Assembly (NCBI GenBank): GCA_048013815.1
Contig: CM106585.1
Location: 12,896,001 to 12,960,000 of the forward strand
Length of the DNA: 64,000 bases
Origin: Setoptus koraiensis
Taxonomy: Eukaryota; Arthropoda
Direction: 5' to 3'
The position numbers and the translations under genes were made by a program. How positions within the stretch are numbered: the stretch's first letter is position 1; the number at the start of each line of letters is the position of its first letter. Under the pieces are notes generated by a model. That model did not search any database. It saw nothing but the letters and a program-made list of their open reading frames with translations, and was not told where the DNA came from. Positions 27,477-38,599 of the stretch are shown here, piece after piece.

Positions 27477-28811
27477 TCAGACAAGACGAACGGCCATTCG
27501 ATTAGATCTTTTCAGCTTGTAATGATAGGCCTCCCATTCTTGTTCGAGCTCGAGCAGTTCTTCTTCGGTGGGACCCCTGTCGATAACGCTGTCCTCTTCA
27601 GTCTTAACGGGTTTGTTGGCGATCTTGAGTTGATTGCGGCTGCCAACTTTATTGTTCAGGTTGCTTTTGCTATTACTGTTAATATTATTAATACTGTTGT
27701 TGTTGTTGTTACTGTGCTGGCCATTGGAGTTGTTGGTGGCGGCGACAATTGCGGGGGCGGTGGTGCCGCCGTTGACAGTGTGGCCGTTGCTGAGGCCGCT
27801 GTTGGCGCCACTGTGATGCTTGTACTTGCAACCAGGTGAGTTACCATTGTTGTTGTTATCACTATTGATGCAAAATCTTTTATAATTATACAGGCTGCAG
27901 CTATTATTTTTATGACTGTGATGATGATGAAAACGATCGTGATAATTGTTGTTGTTGTTGTTAACGGCAACTTTTTGATTTTGCTGTTTGTGATGCTGCT
28001 GATTGATGATCTCTTGTAACGGTGGCTTTGGATAATGACGAGGGGCTAATTTAATCAATTTTTCTTCACACGGTCCTAAATCAACTATCTCAACTGTGTC
28101 GGGCGATATCGATTCAAATAGATCGATCAATTTCGAGAAGCCATACACCGCCACTTTGCACTGTCTATTGTAATAATGGTGATAGGAAGGTATAAATTTA
28201 GAGAATGGCACAGAATAATCTGGCGGCATTGTTGATAACAACTTTATAACGTCCCAAACAAAATATCTGGTGCGCCTGATCTCTTTTTCGCTGCGCTCTC
28301 GTTTTGGTATCTCAAAACGATCCCCTCTAATAATATTGATGGTTCCTTCCCATATTTCATTCAATAAATCTTGTAAATTGTTTGTACCATAATCTTGAAC
28401 TCTGAATGTTCTACCCAAAAGCGCTTCATAAGCGCGAGGCATTTGAGCCATCTGCAGGCGTTTACCTGGTTGAGCTTTAACGACCTTTATTAGGTCGGAT
28501 GCGAAACGTTTGATTTGTTCACGTTTTGTCAGAGTTATATAACGATTTGTTCCCTCGCCAACTATTTGTACTACGTGCGGTATTGCCTCTAATAATTCAA
28601 TTAACTTTGTAAAACCGTATGAATAGACGCAACATTGTCTACCATAATGATTATGATAAGCTGGTACAAACTTTGAGAATGGTATCATACAATTTGGCTT
28701 GCTTCTCAATAAATTTCTAACTTCACGTGTGAAAATTGACAGTTGTTTAGATTGAATAGATGAATCATCGCTGCCTGGGACCGATGTGGCGCTACTCTCA
28801 CGACTATCCAT
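27477..28811 (-). CDS. MARF1-like protein with three LOTUS (OST-HTH) domains, single coding exon
   Basis: The 444-residue ORF has three LOTUS/OST-HTH domains at about residues 25-95, 100-170 and 180-256. Domains 1 and 3 carry the family signature (IPFSKFVPAYHNHYGRQC and VPFSKFIPSYHHYYNRQC, each followed by YGF.KL), and an IPKRERSEKEI linker precedes domain 3, as between LOTUS repeats of MARF1 (limkain-b1). LOTUS domains are known to bind RNA or Vasa-type helicases, and MARF1 controls mRNA stability in germ cells. Here there is no NYN nuclease domain or RRM, and only three repeats against about eight in vertebrate MARF1. Residues 260-400 are low complexity (Asn/Gln/His), followed by an acidic tail near EEELLELEQEWEAYHY. 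The ATG at 28,811 is secure: an in-frame TAA lies eight codons upstream (28,833-28,835) with no AG acceptor between. A 5'UTR intron is likely (GTAAGT donor at 28,989 on the minus strand). Family sure; role inferred; a diverged or partial paralogue is possible. Confidence 0.9.
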   Translation of the reverse strand: MDSRESSATSVPGSDDSSIQSKQLSIFTREVRNLLRSKPNCMIPFSKFVPAYHNHYGRQCCVYSYGFTKLIELLEAIPHVVQIVGEGTNRYITLTKREQIKRFASDLIKVVKAQPGKRLQMAQMPRAYEALLGRTFRVQDYGTNNLQDLLNEIWEGTINIIRGDRFEIPKRERSEKEIRRTRYFVWDVIKLLSTMPPDYSVPFSKFIPSYHHYYNRQCKVAVYGFSKLIDLFESISPDTVEIVDLGPCEEKLIKLAPRHYPKPPLQEIINQQHHKQQNQKVAVNNNNNNYHDRFHHHHSHKNNSCSLYNYKRFCINSDNNNNGNSPGCKYKHHSGANSGLSNGHTVNGGTTAPAIVAATNNSNGQHSNNNNNSINNINSNSKSNLNNKVGSRNQLKIANKPVKTEEDSVIDRGPTEEELLELEQEWEAYHYKLKRSNRMAVRLV

Positions 28812-28835
28812 GGGTGCCGTTAAATAAGATTGTTA

Positions 28836-29259
28836 GTATAATTAATATTATAATATAATCAAGCTAGGTGTATTATTGGTGATGTGTACTGTTGGGAGTC
28901 AGGTAAGCAACTGGCCAATCACGTTGTTGTCGGCTTACGACTCCCAAAATTGGAGTCTAGGCGGATGTAAAACACGAGCAATTACTTACACCTGCTGATA
29001 GTTTTCATGCTGGATCACAGCAGTCTCAAGTGTGATGCTTGACATAATCACAACTTTTCAATGAGTTCAAATCCGGCGCGCCTACAAAAAGCGCCTTCTG
29101 TATCAGATTTGCCAAATATTTTCGCTTGTTTGTTCATCACTCGTGGTGAAAATAAACAACTTCGTCCGTAATCAAATAAATTGTTAATTACAAACTGTCT
29201 TGCCAAATTAATACTCTCTCCCCGTCCCTTACTCTGCCTTAATTTATCAACAACAAACG
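28836..29259. promoter_or_regulatory. Divergent (shared) promoter region between the MARF1-like and Gemin6-like genes
   Basis: Only 456 bases separate the two divergent start codons. The interval has CCAAT boxes in both orientations (plus strand 28,915-28,919; ATTGG at 28,875-28,879). It also has donor-like sites on each strand: GTAAGC at 28,903 on the plus strand, and GTAAGT at 28,989 reading leftward on the minus strand. Possible acceptors are at 29,000-29,001 (+) and 28,864-28,865 (-). If used, both genes would have short 5'UTR introns that overlap on opposite strands. The promoter function is inferred from position. Confidence 0.5.
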
Positions 29260-29301
29260 ATGTCACCATGGATGTGTTGCTGGAAACCGATGAAAGAGTG
29301 A
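29260..29301 (+). promoter_or_regulatory. Overlapping upstream ORF at the Gemin6-like start
   Basis: An ATG at 29,260 opens a 13-codon ORF in another frame that runs through the Gemin6-like ATG at 29,268 and stops at 29,299-29,301. Its context is weaker than that of the main start, so leaky scanning is likely. A dampening effect on translation is possible but unproven. Confidence 0.4.
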
Positions 29302-30056
29302 ATGAGCTGTACAATATGCTCTATCACAGAGTCGTCATACAAACAACAGTTAAAGTGTCCCCGGAGTTTATGTTTGATCCATACTTTGGTTATTCCTCAG
29401 ATAAGGAGTACGTTTCCTTCGTTGGATATCTAAAAACAGTCGATCCAGAGACCAAGGCTGCCATTCTACTATGTATCAAAGATGGAGTTGTTTTGCGATC
29501 CATGTTGGTAATGGGTCACTGCATTAAATCTATAGTATTATATCAAGAAGAGAGCCATGATAATGAGATGCTCATCCAGCAACTATCTGGAATTAACTTT
29601 GATAATCAAGTTACATCTTCGCAAGGGAGTAGCTTAGTTCAGCCAGATAGAAAAGATATCGTGCAAACTTCTCATGTTGAGAAACTCGAGGAGCCACAGA
29701 TAAGCCCTGAAACAATCAGGAACATCGTGGACAAAATCGATAAAGTACAGCTATCTCGTTACGATGCAGATAACGCTCTAGACGAAGTCGCAAACAGCCA
29801 AATCAGTGAACTTAAAGAAGCCATAAAAGATTGGCTTGTCACAAATAGAATACCTGTAGAAACTAGAGACGGAGCAAACGATCTCATCATTGCAAATTGT
29901 GTCACTCTGAAACCACCCTATACAGATGAGTGCAATTACATCTGCCCTAACAGAATTGTGTTATACAGAATCAAAAGTATTATTGATCCTTTCATTGAAA
30001 AGGTGTATGAGGATCGCAGATCTCGTGACGATAGTTACAAGAATATCGTTGTTTGA
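29268..30056 (+). CDS. Gemin6-like SMN-complex subunit
   Basis: Intronless 262-residue ORF starting at 29,268 in a strong context (ACCATGG). Gemin6 is a core subunit of the SMN complex that loads Sm rings onto spliceosomal snRNAs; it has an N-terminal Sm-like fold that pairs with Gemin7. Residues 50-90 match the human Sm-like part in pattern (GYLKTVDPETKAAILL, then VMGHCIKSIV, against human GWVLTTDP and IMGHAVQTV). Residues 183-245 match the C-terminal AD half: LKEAIKDWLVTNRIPVE, then VTLKPPY, then NRIVLYRIKSIIDPFIE, against human LKKWLEKNHIPI, LTIDPPY and NEIILSRVQDLI. It is longer than human Gemin6 (167 residues) because of an acidic linker of about 90 residues. A short out-of-frame ATG ORF (29,260-29,301) overlaps the start. 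It diverges from the MARF1-like gene and its stop is about 105 bases from the kinase stop. The assignment rests on remembered motifs, not a search. Confidence 0.85.
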   Translation: MDVLLETDERVNELYNMLYHRVVIQTTVKVSPEFMFDPYFGYSSDKEYVSFVGYLKTVDPETKAAILLCIKDGVVLRSMLVMGHCIKSIVLYQEESHDNEMLIQQLSGINFDNQVTSSQGSSLVQPDRKDIVQTSHVEKLEEPQISPETIRNIVDKIDKVQLSRYDADNALDEVANSQISELKEAIKDWLVTNRIPVETRDGANDLIIANCVTLKPPYTDECNYICPNRIVLYRIKSIIDPFIEKVYEDRRSRDDSYKNIVV

Positions 30057-30129
30057 CAAGACTAAAAGAGAAAAGAATAGTTTTTATATTGTTGTAGATG
30101 TCGATTTTCACTATCAGCTAACGATATAT

Positions 30130-30135
30130 TTTAAT
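30130..30135 (-). terminator. Possible polyadenylation signal (ATTAAA) for the kinase
   Basis: ATTAAA on the minus strand, about 25 bases past the kinase stop codon and inside the roughly 100-base gap between the convergent kinase and Gemin6-like genes. If used, the two 3' ends would nearly touch or overlap. Motif only. Confidence 0.35.
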
Positions 30136-30160
30136 ATTATCATAGTTACAAACAATTTTG

Positions 30161-33100
30161 TCACGGATAATTCTTCCAAGAACCATAAGTGAGCTTTGAC
30201 TTGGCAATCATGTTAGCTTTATTCCTCAGTTCAATAGTTATTATCGAGGGCAACAGTTTGCATGGTTCACCATCTACTTGCATCGGAATAGTTCTCGAAG
30301 TTGTGATCTTGGCACTTCTACATTGGGCGATTGGTGTGCCATGCCCACCAGCTTGCAATAATGGCAATTGATAGGTGGTTAGTCCAATAACTTCAATGAG
30401 GCCATCATCTGTTCGGGGTGTCAGAAAATTTGAGGATGCAGGCGATGTGGGCCAGGGTCTAGTTCCACCACCATAACTGGATATGTTCAAGAATAGTACA
30501 CTGTGCACTTTTGCTTCTTTCAATCGACTAGTAAGATCCTGGCCATCACAATACAGTGTCACATAATTTGATAAATCCTTCCATTTTCTTTTTAGTAAAT
30601 CTTTGCCACCGCCTTGAGCGTAGAACATCTTATTACGCAATCTGCTATTGAATCTTTCTGGATGAGCCTCGCGTGCCGTATGGAATTCTAAGGCAATTTG
30701 AGCATCAACACCAAAAGAGAAATAGTTGTTTATAACATCCATCGGTAGTCTATCTTTACCGCCGCAGTCGCTATCTGTCGCCATTAGTTGACCGCTATTA
30801 TTAGTTACCGTAGATGCTGTATTTTGGCTTTCACATGTGAGAGAGTTTTGCTGTTGATGATAATAATTACACATTGAATCTGTAGTAGTGCTAGTATTGC
30901 TAGCGTGTGTCATTGTAGGTGTACTACCACCACTGAAACCAATCATATTGAGATTTGCGTTAGCTTGAAATGGTGATGTTGGTGGTTGCGGTATTCCTTG
31001 TGTTTGCATATTGACAATTTGCGCTTGATTAGTTATGACATTGCTACTATTACTATTAGAGAGATTGGAACAATTGGATGTGGGTGTCGATGGCATTCGG
31101 GTAATGAGACCAAATTGATTGGAACTGCCATTAGAAGATAGCTCATTGGGCGAATTGGGCGCAGCCTCATAGTTTCTTTCAACATTCAAGTTCCATCTAT
31201 CTAGTTGGACTATATCACCATTGCGCACTTGGCTCAATATCTTAGCTATAGGCTCGTCCGTGTAACCCCCACCCCAGTTTAAGGCCCTAGCTAAATCGTT
31301 TCCGGTTCCTAATGGTAAAACAGCCACAGGCGGTGGCCGAGACAATCTCAATTCGTCCAGAACAGATAGTATCCAGCTAGCAGTTCCGTCACCACCAATA
31401 GTCAAAATGCGTACATTAGATAGATTCCTGTAAAGTTCAAGTGCTAGCCTTGGCCCACCTATTTGTGATAAATCAAATACTTGTCTAGGATTCAGTAACC
31501 AGTTGAACTTTTGCATCATTTTAGCGCCCTGATTACCACCGGATCTTGGATTGACAAACACAAGCAATGGTCTAGAGCCTGCAAGTGGAATACCGTGAAT
31601 GGGTTGGGGATTAACTTGAAAGCACTGCTGTATTCTGGATTGTTGTTGGTGCTGCAATTGTTGTTGTTTCGTTGTCATTGAGGCATTCTGTGCATTGGCG
31701 GCCAAATTCAGCGATCTACATTTCGATGGTGATGTATTGCCTGACTCAACAATATCGGTTATTTGATTGGCTTTAGCATATTGAGAATCTGTTGATGCAT
31801 AACCGCTCGTATCACTTGATTGTTGGAGTATGCTGGATCCACTTGTATTGGTTCCAACAACTGTCTGATAATTGCTGCCGTTATAACTACTACCCGGTGG
31901 TGTTGGTGTTAGGCCTAGATTTATATAAGCTCCACTGTCCGAATACATGGCCCCAGTTTGATTGCTAGATGATATGCTGTCGAGTTGCTGTTGCTGATTA
32001 TGGTGGTGAAGAGTTTCATCATCAAGTTCTATTTTGATTTGAGATGGTAAAGAGGGATAGGAATGTTGCTGTTGATGATCTCCATAGTAAGAAAGATCCA
32101 TTAATTGTTGTTGTTGCTGCTGCATTTGACTCATATCACCTGTCAAATGTTGATGTGATTGGGATATATCAAGATTTGCTGTCACTCCATGTTGGTTATT
32201 TTCTATGGAACGCAATGCTCGAACTGCATTTAACTTGTGCTGCTGTTGTTGCTGGTTATGTTGGAGAGCTTGCTGCTGCGTAATAGGTACTTTGTTTATC
32301 CAAGAGGATGGAATGATTAAATCACGATGAATGCCTAATGTACACGGTTCAGTAAGCGAGGATAATGTGAAACAATTCTCCTTATTATGATATGACACTT
32401 TGCACCAGGAGCAAGTGATAGCTTGTATCTCCTATAATTGGATTGAGTTAAACAAAATACGGAGTACAAATTGCTTCATTAGTATCTATTATATAATGTA
32501 AACAGTATATGAGGTACAAGGGACAACGATAACTAAGAGCTTGGATTGCATAATGTTGTACAGTTCAGACATAAAGAACAAACCTTGGAGCTAAAAGGTA
32601 ATTTGGTGTTTCCAAATGTTTTTGCACATTGCTTGCATCTGCCACAGTGGGACCGCTTGTGTACCCAATGATGATATATCACATTTGAGTTATTTTGAGA
32701 CTGGATACGAAGGCGTAGTCATCATATGGGCGAGGTAAAAGATGGTGAAGTAGAACATGAGGTTTCATTTCAATGTATGATAGGTTGGTTGTCGATATTG
32801 ATATAATTATGATGATAGTATCAAGATGAATGTCTCAAAATGTTGATACGCTTCAACATTATTTTGTTAAGCTTTGTACTAGCTTGCATTGTCACATATG
32901 CTTGTTATGGATAAAATGAATGTACACTCACCTCTCTACGTTGAGGATTATCACTTGTCATATCTTTGAATGTGTGCTTGCAATTAAATTTAATCTTATC
33001 CACTAATATACCTATGCATCCGGTGTGGGCAGTTATCTTACAGGCGGAACAACAAAGCCTTGGTCCATGTTTCTAAATTGATTGGTAAAGTTAATTGAAT

Positions 33101-33467
33101 CAGAAGATTATGATTAGGGGGAATGTCGGTATTGTGCGGCTAGACTTAAGAATTGTCAGATTAAATGTTTGGCAACCGTTGTCAAATCGTATCATATCTT
33201 ACCGAACATTCGTTTTCGCCCACATAGCAAGCGTCTGAACTGGTGCCAGTATAGACCCATAGATGATCACCGTTAAGGGCAGTCTCCTAAAATGATGAAA
33301 TCAGATAGTATTTCAGTGTTAAGTTATAATTCATATGTAGATGGAAATTACAATTTTCTACTCAAATCACTATTTAGACTCTACTCACCCTCCAATCGGG
33401 AAAAGACCTCAATGTCCTTGTTTCTCCATTTGATGTTGAAACTTTAATTTCGCCTTGTATGAATTTT
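30161..33467 (-). CDS. rdgA: Diacylglycerol kinase, rdgA / DGK zeta-iota class (five visible coding exons)
   Basis: Exons in transcript order: 33467-33389, 33286-33203, 33072-32932, 32700-32584, 32431-30161, all with GT/AG borders and joined in frame (26, 28, 47, 39 and 756 codons). The enzyme turns diacylglycerol into phosphatidic acid; fly RdgA does this in photoreceptor phototransduction. Exons 2-5 supply two C1 zinc fingers (CSAC/HTGC, then [16 protein letters not shown] and CSWCKVSYH). Exon 5 adds a Gln-rich linker of about 240 residues, the catalytic half ([38 protein letters not shown]) and, after a second low-complexity insert of about 150 residues, the accessory half ([34 protein letters not shown]). 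Two oddities: GGDGT is followed by AS where other DGKs have V/I-G, and the protein stops about 15 residues after the accessory half, with no ankyrin repeats. The basic MARCKS-like stretch of vertebrate zeta/iota is absent. The N-terminus must come from an upstream exon, because the first exon opens with one base of a split codon. Confidence 0.95.
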
Positions 33468-36400
33468 CTGTATTTTTCATCGTTGTTTTTTTAATATGAT
33501 TGAGAGTTGATGGGAGTAGACAGAGAATTTTAAATAGTTAGTTAAGTTTTGGTGATGATACTTGAAAGATTGTTTCGTTTGATTTTACTTTTTGAGTATG
33601 CATAACCTTGAGCAGAAACTAGTCAGAGGGTTTGTAAGACAGTAGTACATTGTTTAGCTAAAGTGGCTGGACTGTAAGAGCAATCATTGTTTCGCTTATC
33701 CATTAGAAGTAGACAATGACAACACAAGCTCACACTCAATAATCACGGTAATAAATTGAGTTTTAATTGCCGACTATTGATAGTTGTCCATTCTCTATTC
33801 GACATATCACCTTTGTTTGTAGATATCAACAAATAGTAGTAGGTGTGAATAACCTTAGAGTGCGACATTCAGCTAGAGCAACGTTTCGATGGCAAGCCAA
33901 AGCGCGGTGATAGCTGCTACTGTGTCACCATGTGACAGTAGAGTAAAAATATTTCAGTTAGCTCTGAATGTGAAAAAAATCTAAGCACATATGAATTAAT
34001 CTATGCGAATATCACTATTGTTGAGTGAATTAGGTTATTCCCAGCATGACTAGATTGATAGAATAATGACAGGTGAGAGAGTTGAGTTGTAGCAAGGTCT
34101 GTAAATAGTGGCTATGGTTATCTAGCAATAGTTGTGTTGGACGTTTCATACGGTTTAGAGAAGCACGATGTTACTGAATGTAAACAAAACATGATCCTTC
34201 CTCAGAGATGATTCGCGCAAATGATGAGTTCTCGATGTCAACTGTCCGATGTTTTGCTATAGTTCACTTCCGTGATAGTTTCGTGGTTTCTCTGATTGAA
34301 TTCGTTGTTGAATTAAAGTTGTCATGTTTCTCTCCATAATTTACCAACGAGATAAATATCTCTTTTATAGTTTCATAAATATATGTATATATATATATAT
34401 ATAAGTGGCTGGATTGCTTGAAAAAGTAGTTTCCTCTAGTTTCATCTATCCAAAAACTTATATTTGCAATATGTGTTCGCTATGTGTCGTGGCTACCGCA
34501 TTGGAGAACTCAGGAAATGGCTTGCCTGGGAATTGTGCTAGCGGGTTTTTAGTCAGTAATTCTGTTGCTAACAACTTTTGATTTATCCTACAATTCTAGT
34601 GTGTGTTACCCAAATTGAAATATTGTTTGCATGACAATTTGGATTTAATGGTGGCTTTGAAGAAACAAAGACACCATGACTGACTTAAGTAAATAAATAG
34701 ATAGTGAGCTAGTTACGAGGTTTGCATCAAATGACGATGGTGAATCGTTCCAGTGGGAATATACAATTGATGATGATGTGGTATTATTCAATTACTAATC
34801 GCTATTCCAGTGCCTCGCCAATATAGCGACCTAGCTGATGTTGACTGACGATTGTTTGCAATGTTAAATGGTGGTCTATCAATGGAAGTCAATGGGTGAG
34901 ACCCGTGTCTCGTCATTGTTGCATGGAGATAATCTCGTGTGTTTTTTCATTAATTCTTCTTATTAGTATATTGTCGCTTGGTATGTGTGTATGTGTGTGT
35001 AAGTGTGTCCTATGATGACTACGATGATATAGTGACTGAATAAGTAATAAAAACAACACGCAACGATATCCTTGAGTTATGCCACCACTAAACAACAAGT
35101 GATTGTTTTTTGTTTTGTATATATGTTCTCTTGTTCTTGCGCTTGATTTTCTTGCGGCCTTCCAGAATCATCACGACAATTGTGGCTGTTATGTTTGTTT
35201 TGTTTATTTATCTCTATCGCATGACACTGATACTTCCTCTAATGAATTAATACACGGTCGTTGTTATCATCGTCATTTTCTTTTTCTTGTCGAGATGATG
35301 CGAGATTACAACAACAACAACTACGCTATGGCACTTGTTGTCGCGTTGCATCACAAATTGAGCAGCTTGTTGCTTTATTTATCACAATAGACAACTGATT
35401 GAGCACTAATTCTAATGTTGCCATTAACATATCCGGCTTAAATTAATTCTGATAAAATATAAATAATAATAAACTAATAATAATAGTGACGATACTAATA
35501 AATAAAATAAAATTGACTGGACACAACAACGGTTTATCGCCTGACGTCGGCACGGTGCCACATGATGAATTTCGCCGCTCTGTGTGTGTGTGTGTGTCGG
35601 TGAACTAACAACGTGTACAACACACTAACTGACTATTGCGTTGAAGGGTGAGCAATTTTTGTATTGTTATGTTCTTGTTCACACTGTGCAACCCGATACA
35701 ATTGTTTTGGTGCATACAATAATTTTCCTAACTAGTCCAGGGGAAAAACTGTTGCTGTTCGTTCTGTTGTGCACACAATCACATGTTCGCTGGCGATTGT
35801 TATTTTGATGAAAATGAAAATCTTTGCCGGAAATAATGAGTGTCGATAAAAGAGGAAGCTTCCTCAACAAAAAACTACAAAAACAATCTCTCAAAAGAAC
35901 CTCCAACGTGTCACTCATTCAGTGTTTCGTGCTAATTTTATAACAGTCTCACTAATCTGGATTATACTGGATTTATACGTAACTATTATTGGCTCGACAG
36001 CGTACCAATCGATTTGTCGGTTACCAGCAGCGACTCAAGTTCAAAGTCAGCTACCTGTGTGATATATCTTGCTTGGCTAACTCGTAAACAAGAGGATCAA
36101 ATGTATTTTTTTTATACGCTCACTTCACTGCCAACACTTTTACCACTAACGTTGTCAGCTCAACACTGACAACAAGAAATGCTAGATATATATTAACGCG
36201 ATAGCAATATTGTTGGCTAGACTTTTTGTGGCAACAGCAACAACAAGTTTCACTTTAATTGATACACCGAGCAAACACTTAACTGACTGTATATAAGTGT
36301 CTACTTGTTAGAGATTATCATCGCTAACAGAATGATATAGGCAAGTGCAAAATTTGCAATGTTACTCGCAGTGCGTATCTTGGAACCTCTCTCTGTCTCT

Positions 36401-38599
36401 CTCTCGAAGTATGAATATTTGATAAGCCCACATGTCAGAGGATAGTGATAGTGTCTTGTTGTCGGTGATTTCAAGCAGTCAATTTGTTGTTGGTGGCAGT
36501 GAGGTTAGCAAACTGCCACTGCAACAGCGAGCTACCCCCTTCTGAAAGCTACCGGTTATTGATGACCTCTCCGACTGCTAGCTCTGTAGGACACAAACCG
36601 GATGAATGAGTTTTATTTCTTTTTCTCTTGTCGTTGTTATTGTCAATTAATTTTCCGCGTAGTCGCGGTACTACCGGTACTTTTCCACTACTAATTCAAT
36701 CAACTTATGCAAAGTTAGCTCAAGATTTGTTCCACAACAACAACAACACGGCACGATGCATAAGCCTCCTGCACAGCCTGGCTCGGCGATATCTCTCCAA
36801 TAGAAGGCGATATCTCCCCAATAGAAGCCAAATCTCTGCGGCAAATCCAGGTAACAACAGGCAGTTTTGCTAGTTGTTGTGTGTCGTTAATAATCTGATA
36901 CATCTAATAAATCTCAATCACGTTAGCGCACACAATTTTTTAACTTTGCTTGATCGTATAAGCTTATTATAAGCGTATAAGATCATTACGTAAGCAATTC
37001 TTGTTGGATCACAAATTGTGATGTGATAAAGGCAAGGTTCATTTGCAATAGAGACTGTGTGTATGAGAGACTGTATGTAGAGGAGGATGCGACTGTAATT
37101 GCTCAATGAAACTCTTACACTCACTACATGTACTGCTTGTGTCTTGTGTTAACATGCAGGCGACATGAGGCGATTTATCCGAGAAGAGCAACAACGAGTT
37201 CTTTTGCCAATTCTTCTTCACTCATTTACTTGTAGTGTACTAATGTTTGTTTGTTGTTCGATTGCATTTTTCATTGGCTTGTTAAGTCGCAGTCGTAATA
37301 AGCTAATGGTTATTAAGCATTAGCTAACACAAAGCATAAGTTTCACGATGTAAGACGATGAGACAAGTGCCAATAGACAGGCTGGTGGGTATCATCAATG
37401 AGCGCATGCAAACAACAACATCTTGTAATCTTTCAATATATAAATATATATATATATGTTATGACTAAATCAATCATTCTTCCTAAAAATGAGGCAAACG
37501 AGCTCAAGTCTACAGGAGAGCAGACAAGTTTTTTACAATAAACTTGTTAAATAAAGCTTAATGACCATGCTTGTTGGCGCATATGCAAACTAGTGCACAG
37601 GAACTAGTGGTTCTATCTATCTGGATAAACATGTATGCAATTATTAATATGATAACGTAACATGTGTTTGTGTTGCACAGCATGGCAGCGTGTTAATCAC
37701 TCGGGACCGAGAGAAAATTATGAGAGAGAGAGAGAGAGAGAATTATCACGACGATAATCCAATCATGCTACCATGCATTATCAACTGTGTGTATCCCGAG
37801 GCATTGGGCGCTCATTATCTTCTATTATCTCATTTAATGCGATCATATGCGCGCATGATGATGCGATTCGATGCCATGCGATGCCATGTGATGTAACTAG
37901 AAAATAGAACTGATACTGCCGGCAATACTCAAATACTGATTTTGTGTTCCATTGGAGCGTGGCCCACATGCGGCTCAATCAACAATCAACCATCAGCCAT
38001 CAACCATCAAAGAGATTGGACGCATTTTAAAACAACTATCGCTGTTGATCGCTAGCATTAACTGGCAATTGTTGTTTTAGCTCGATTGTTTGCTTGCATG
38101 CAACCGCTTACAATTGCTGCCAGACAAAGGACGCTTACGACTCGGCAAATCGGGCCGACTCGTCGGGCGGCCTCGCGCTGCCAAGGCAGCACTTGTCGTT
38201 GTTGCGTTACATGTTGCGTCTGTACACGGATTCCCAGATTGACAAGGTAGACTGTGTGTCGTTGCAGCAAACAAAGAGAATATTTCCTTCTGGCATCCAC
38301 AATGTGCAGTCTGTGCCCGTATCATGAGGTACACGTAGACAGAGTGACGGACAGAAGGGGTGATACTATCGCGGGCCGATATTGTCGCCGGCTGACACGG
38401 TCGCCGGCTGACACTGTCGCTGGCTGGTTGGCAAGGCGAAACAATTTCACCGGCCTGTCGTTCGCCTGAATTTCGAGCCATTTTGAGCCGCTTCGAGCCG
38501 CTCTGTGGGATGCGGCCCAATCAAGCCGCACACCACTAATTGAGATATGCCACAGCTATGATGAGGCTGCATTGTGGCGATGCAAGTCGTGTTATTTAC
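33468..38599 (-). other. Presumed kinase intron or 5' region; no further exon recognised
   Basis: AT-rich sequence between the first visible kinase exon and the candidate exon at 38.6 kb. It holds an AT microsatellite near 34,382-34,404, a short GT run near 35,581-35,597, a 21-base motif repeated twice near 36,788-36,830 (GGCGATATCTC with CCAATAGAAG) and a GA run at 37,721-37,741. The only usable acceptor for the first kinase exon is AG at 33,468-33,469: an in-frame TAA lies just upstream, and this is the only AG between it and the coding start. I found no conserved coding sequence here. Confidence 0.5.

Noticed and set aside
37171-37221. 16-codon minus-strand ATG frame with helical composition
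   Set aside because: Too short, with no donor or conserved partner; cannot be told from chance.
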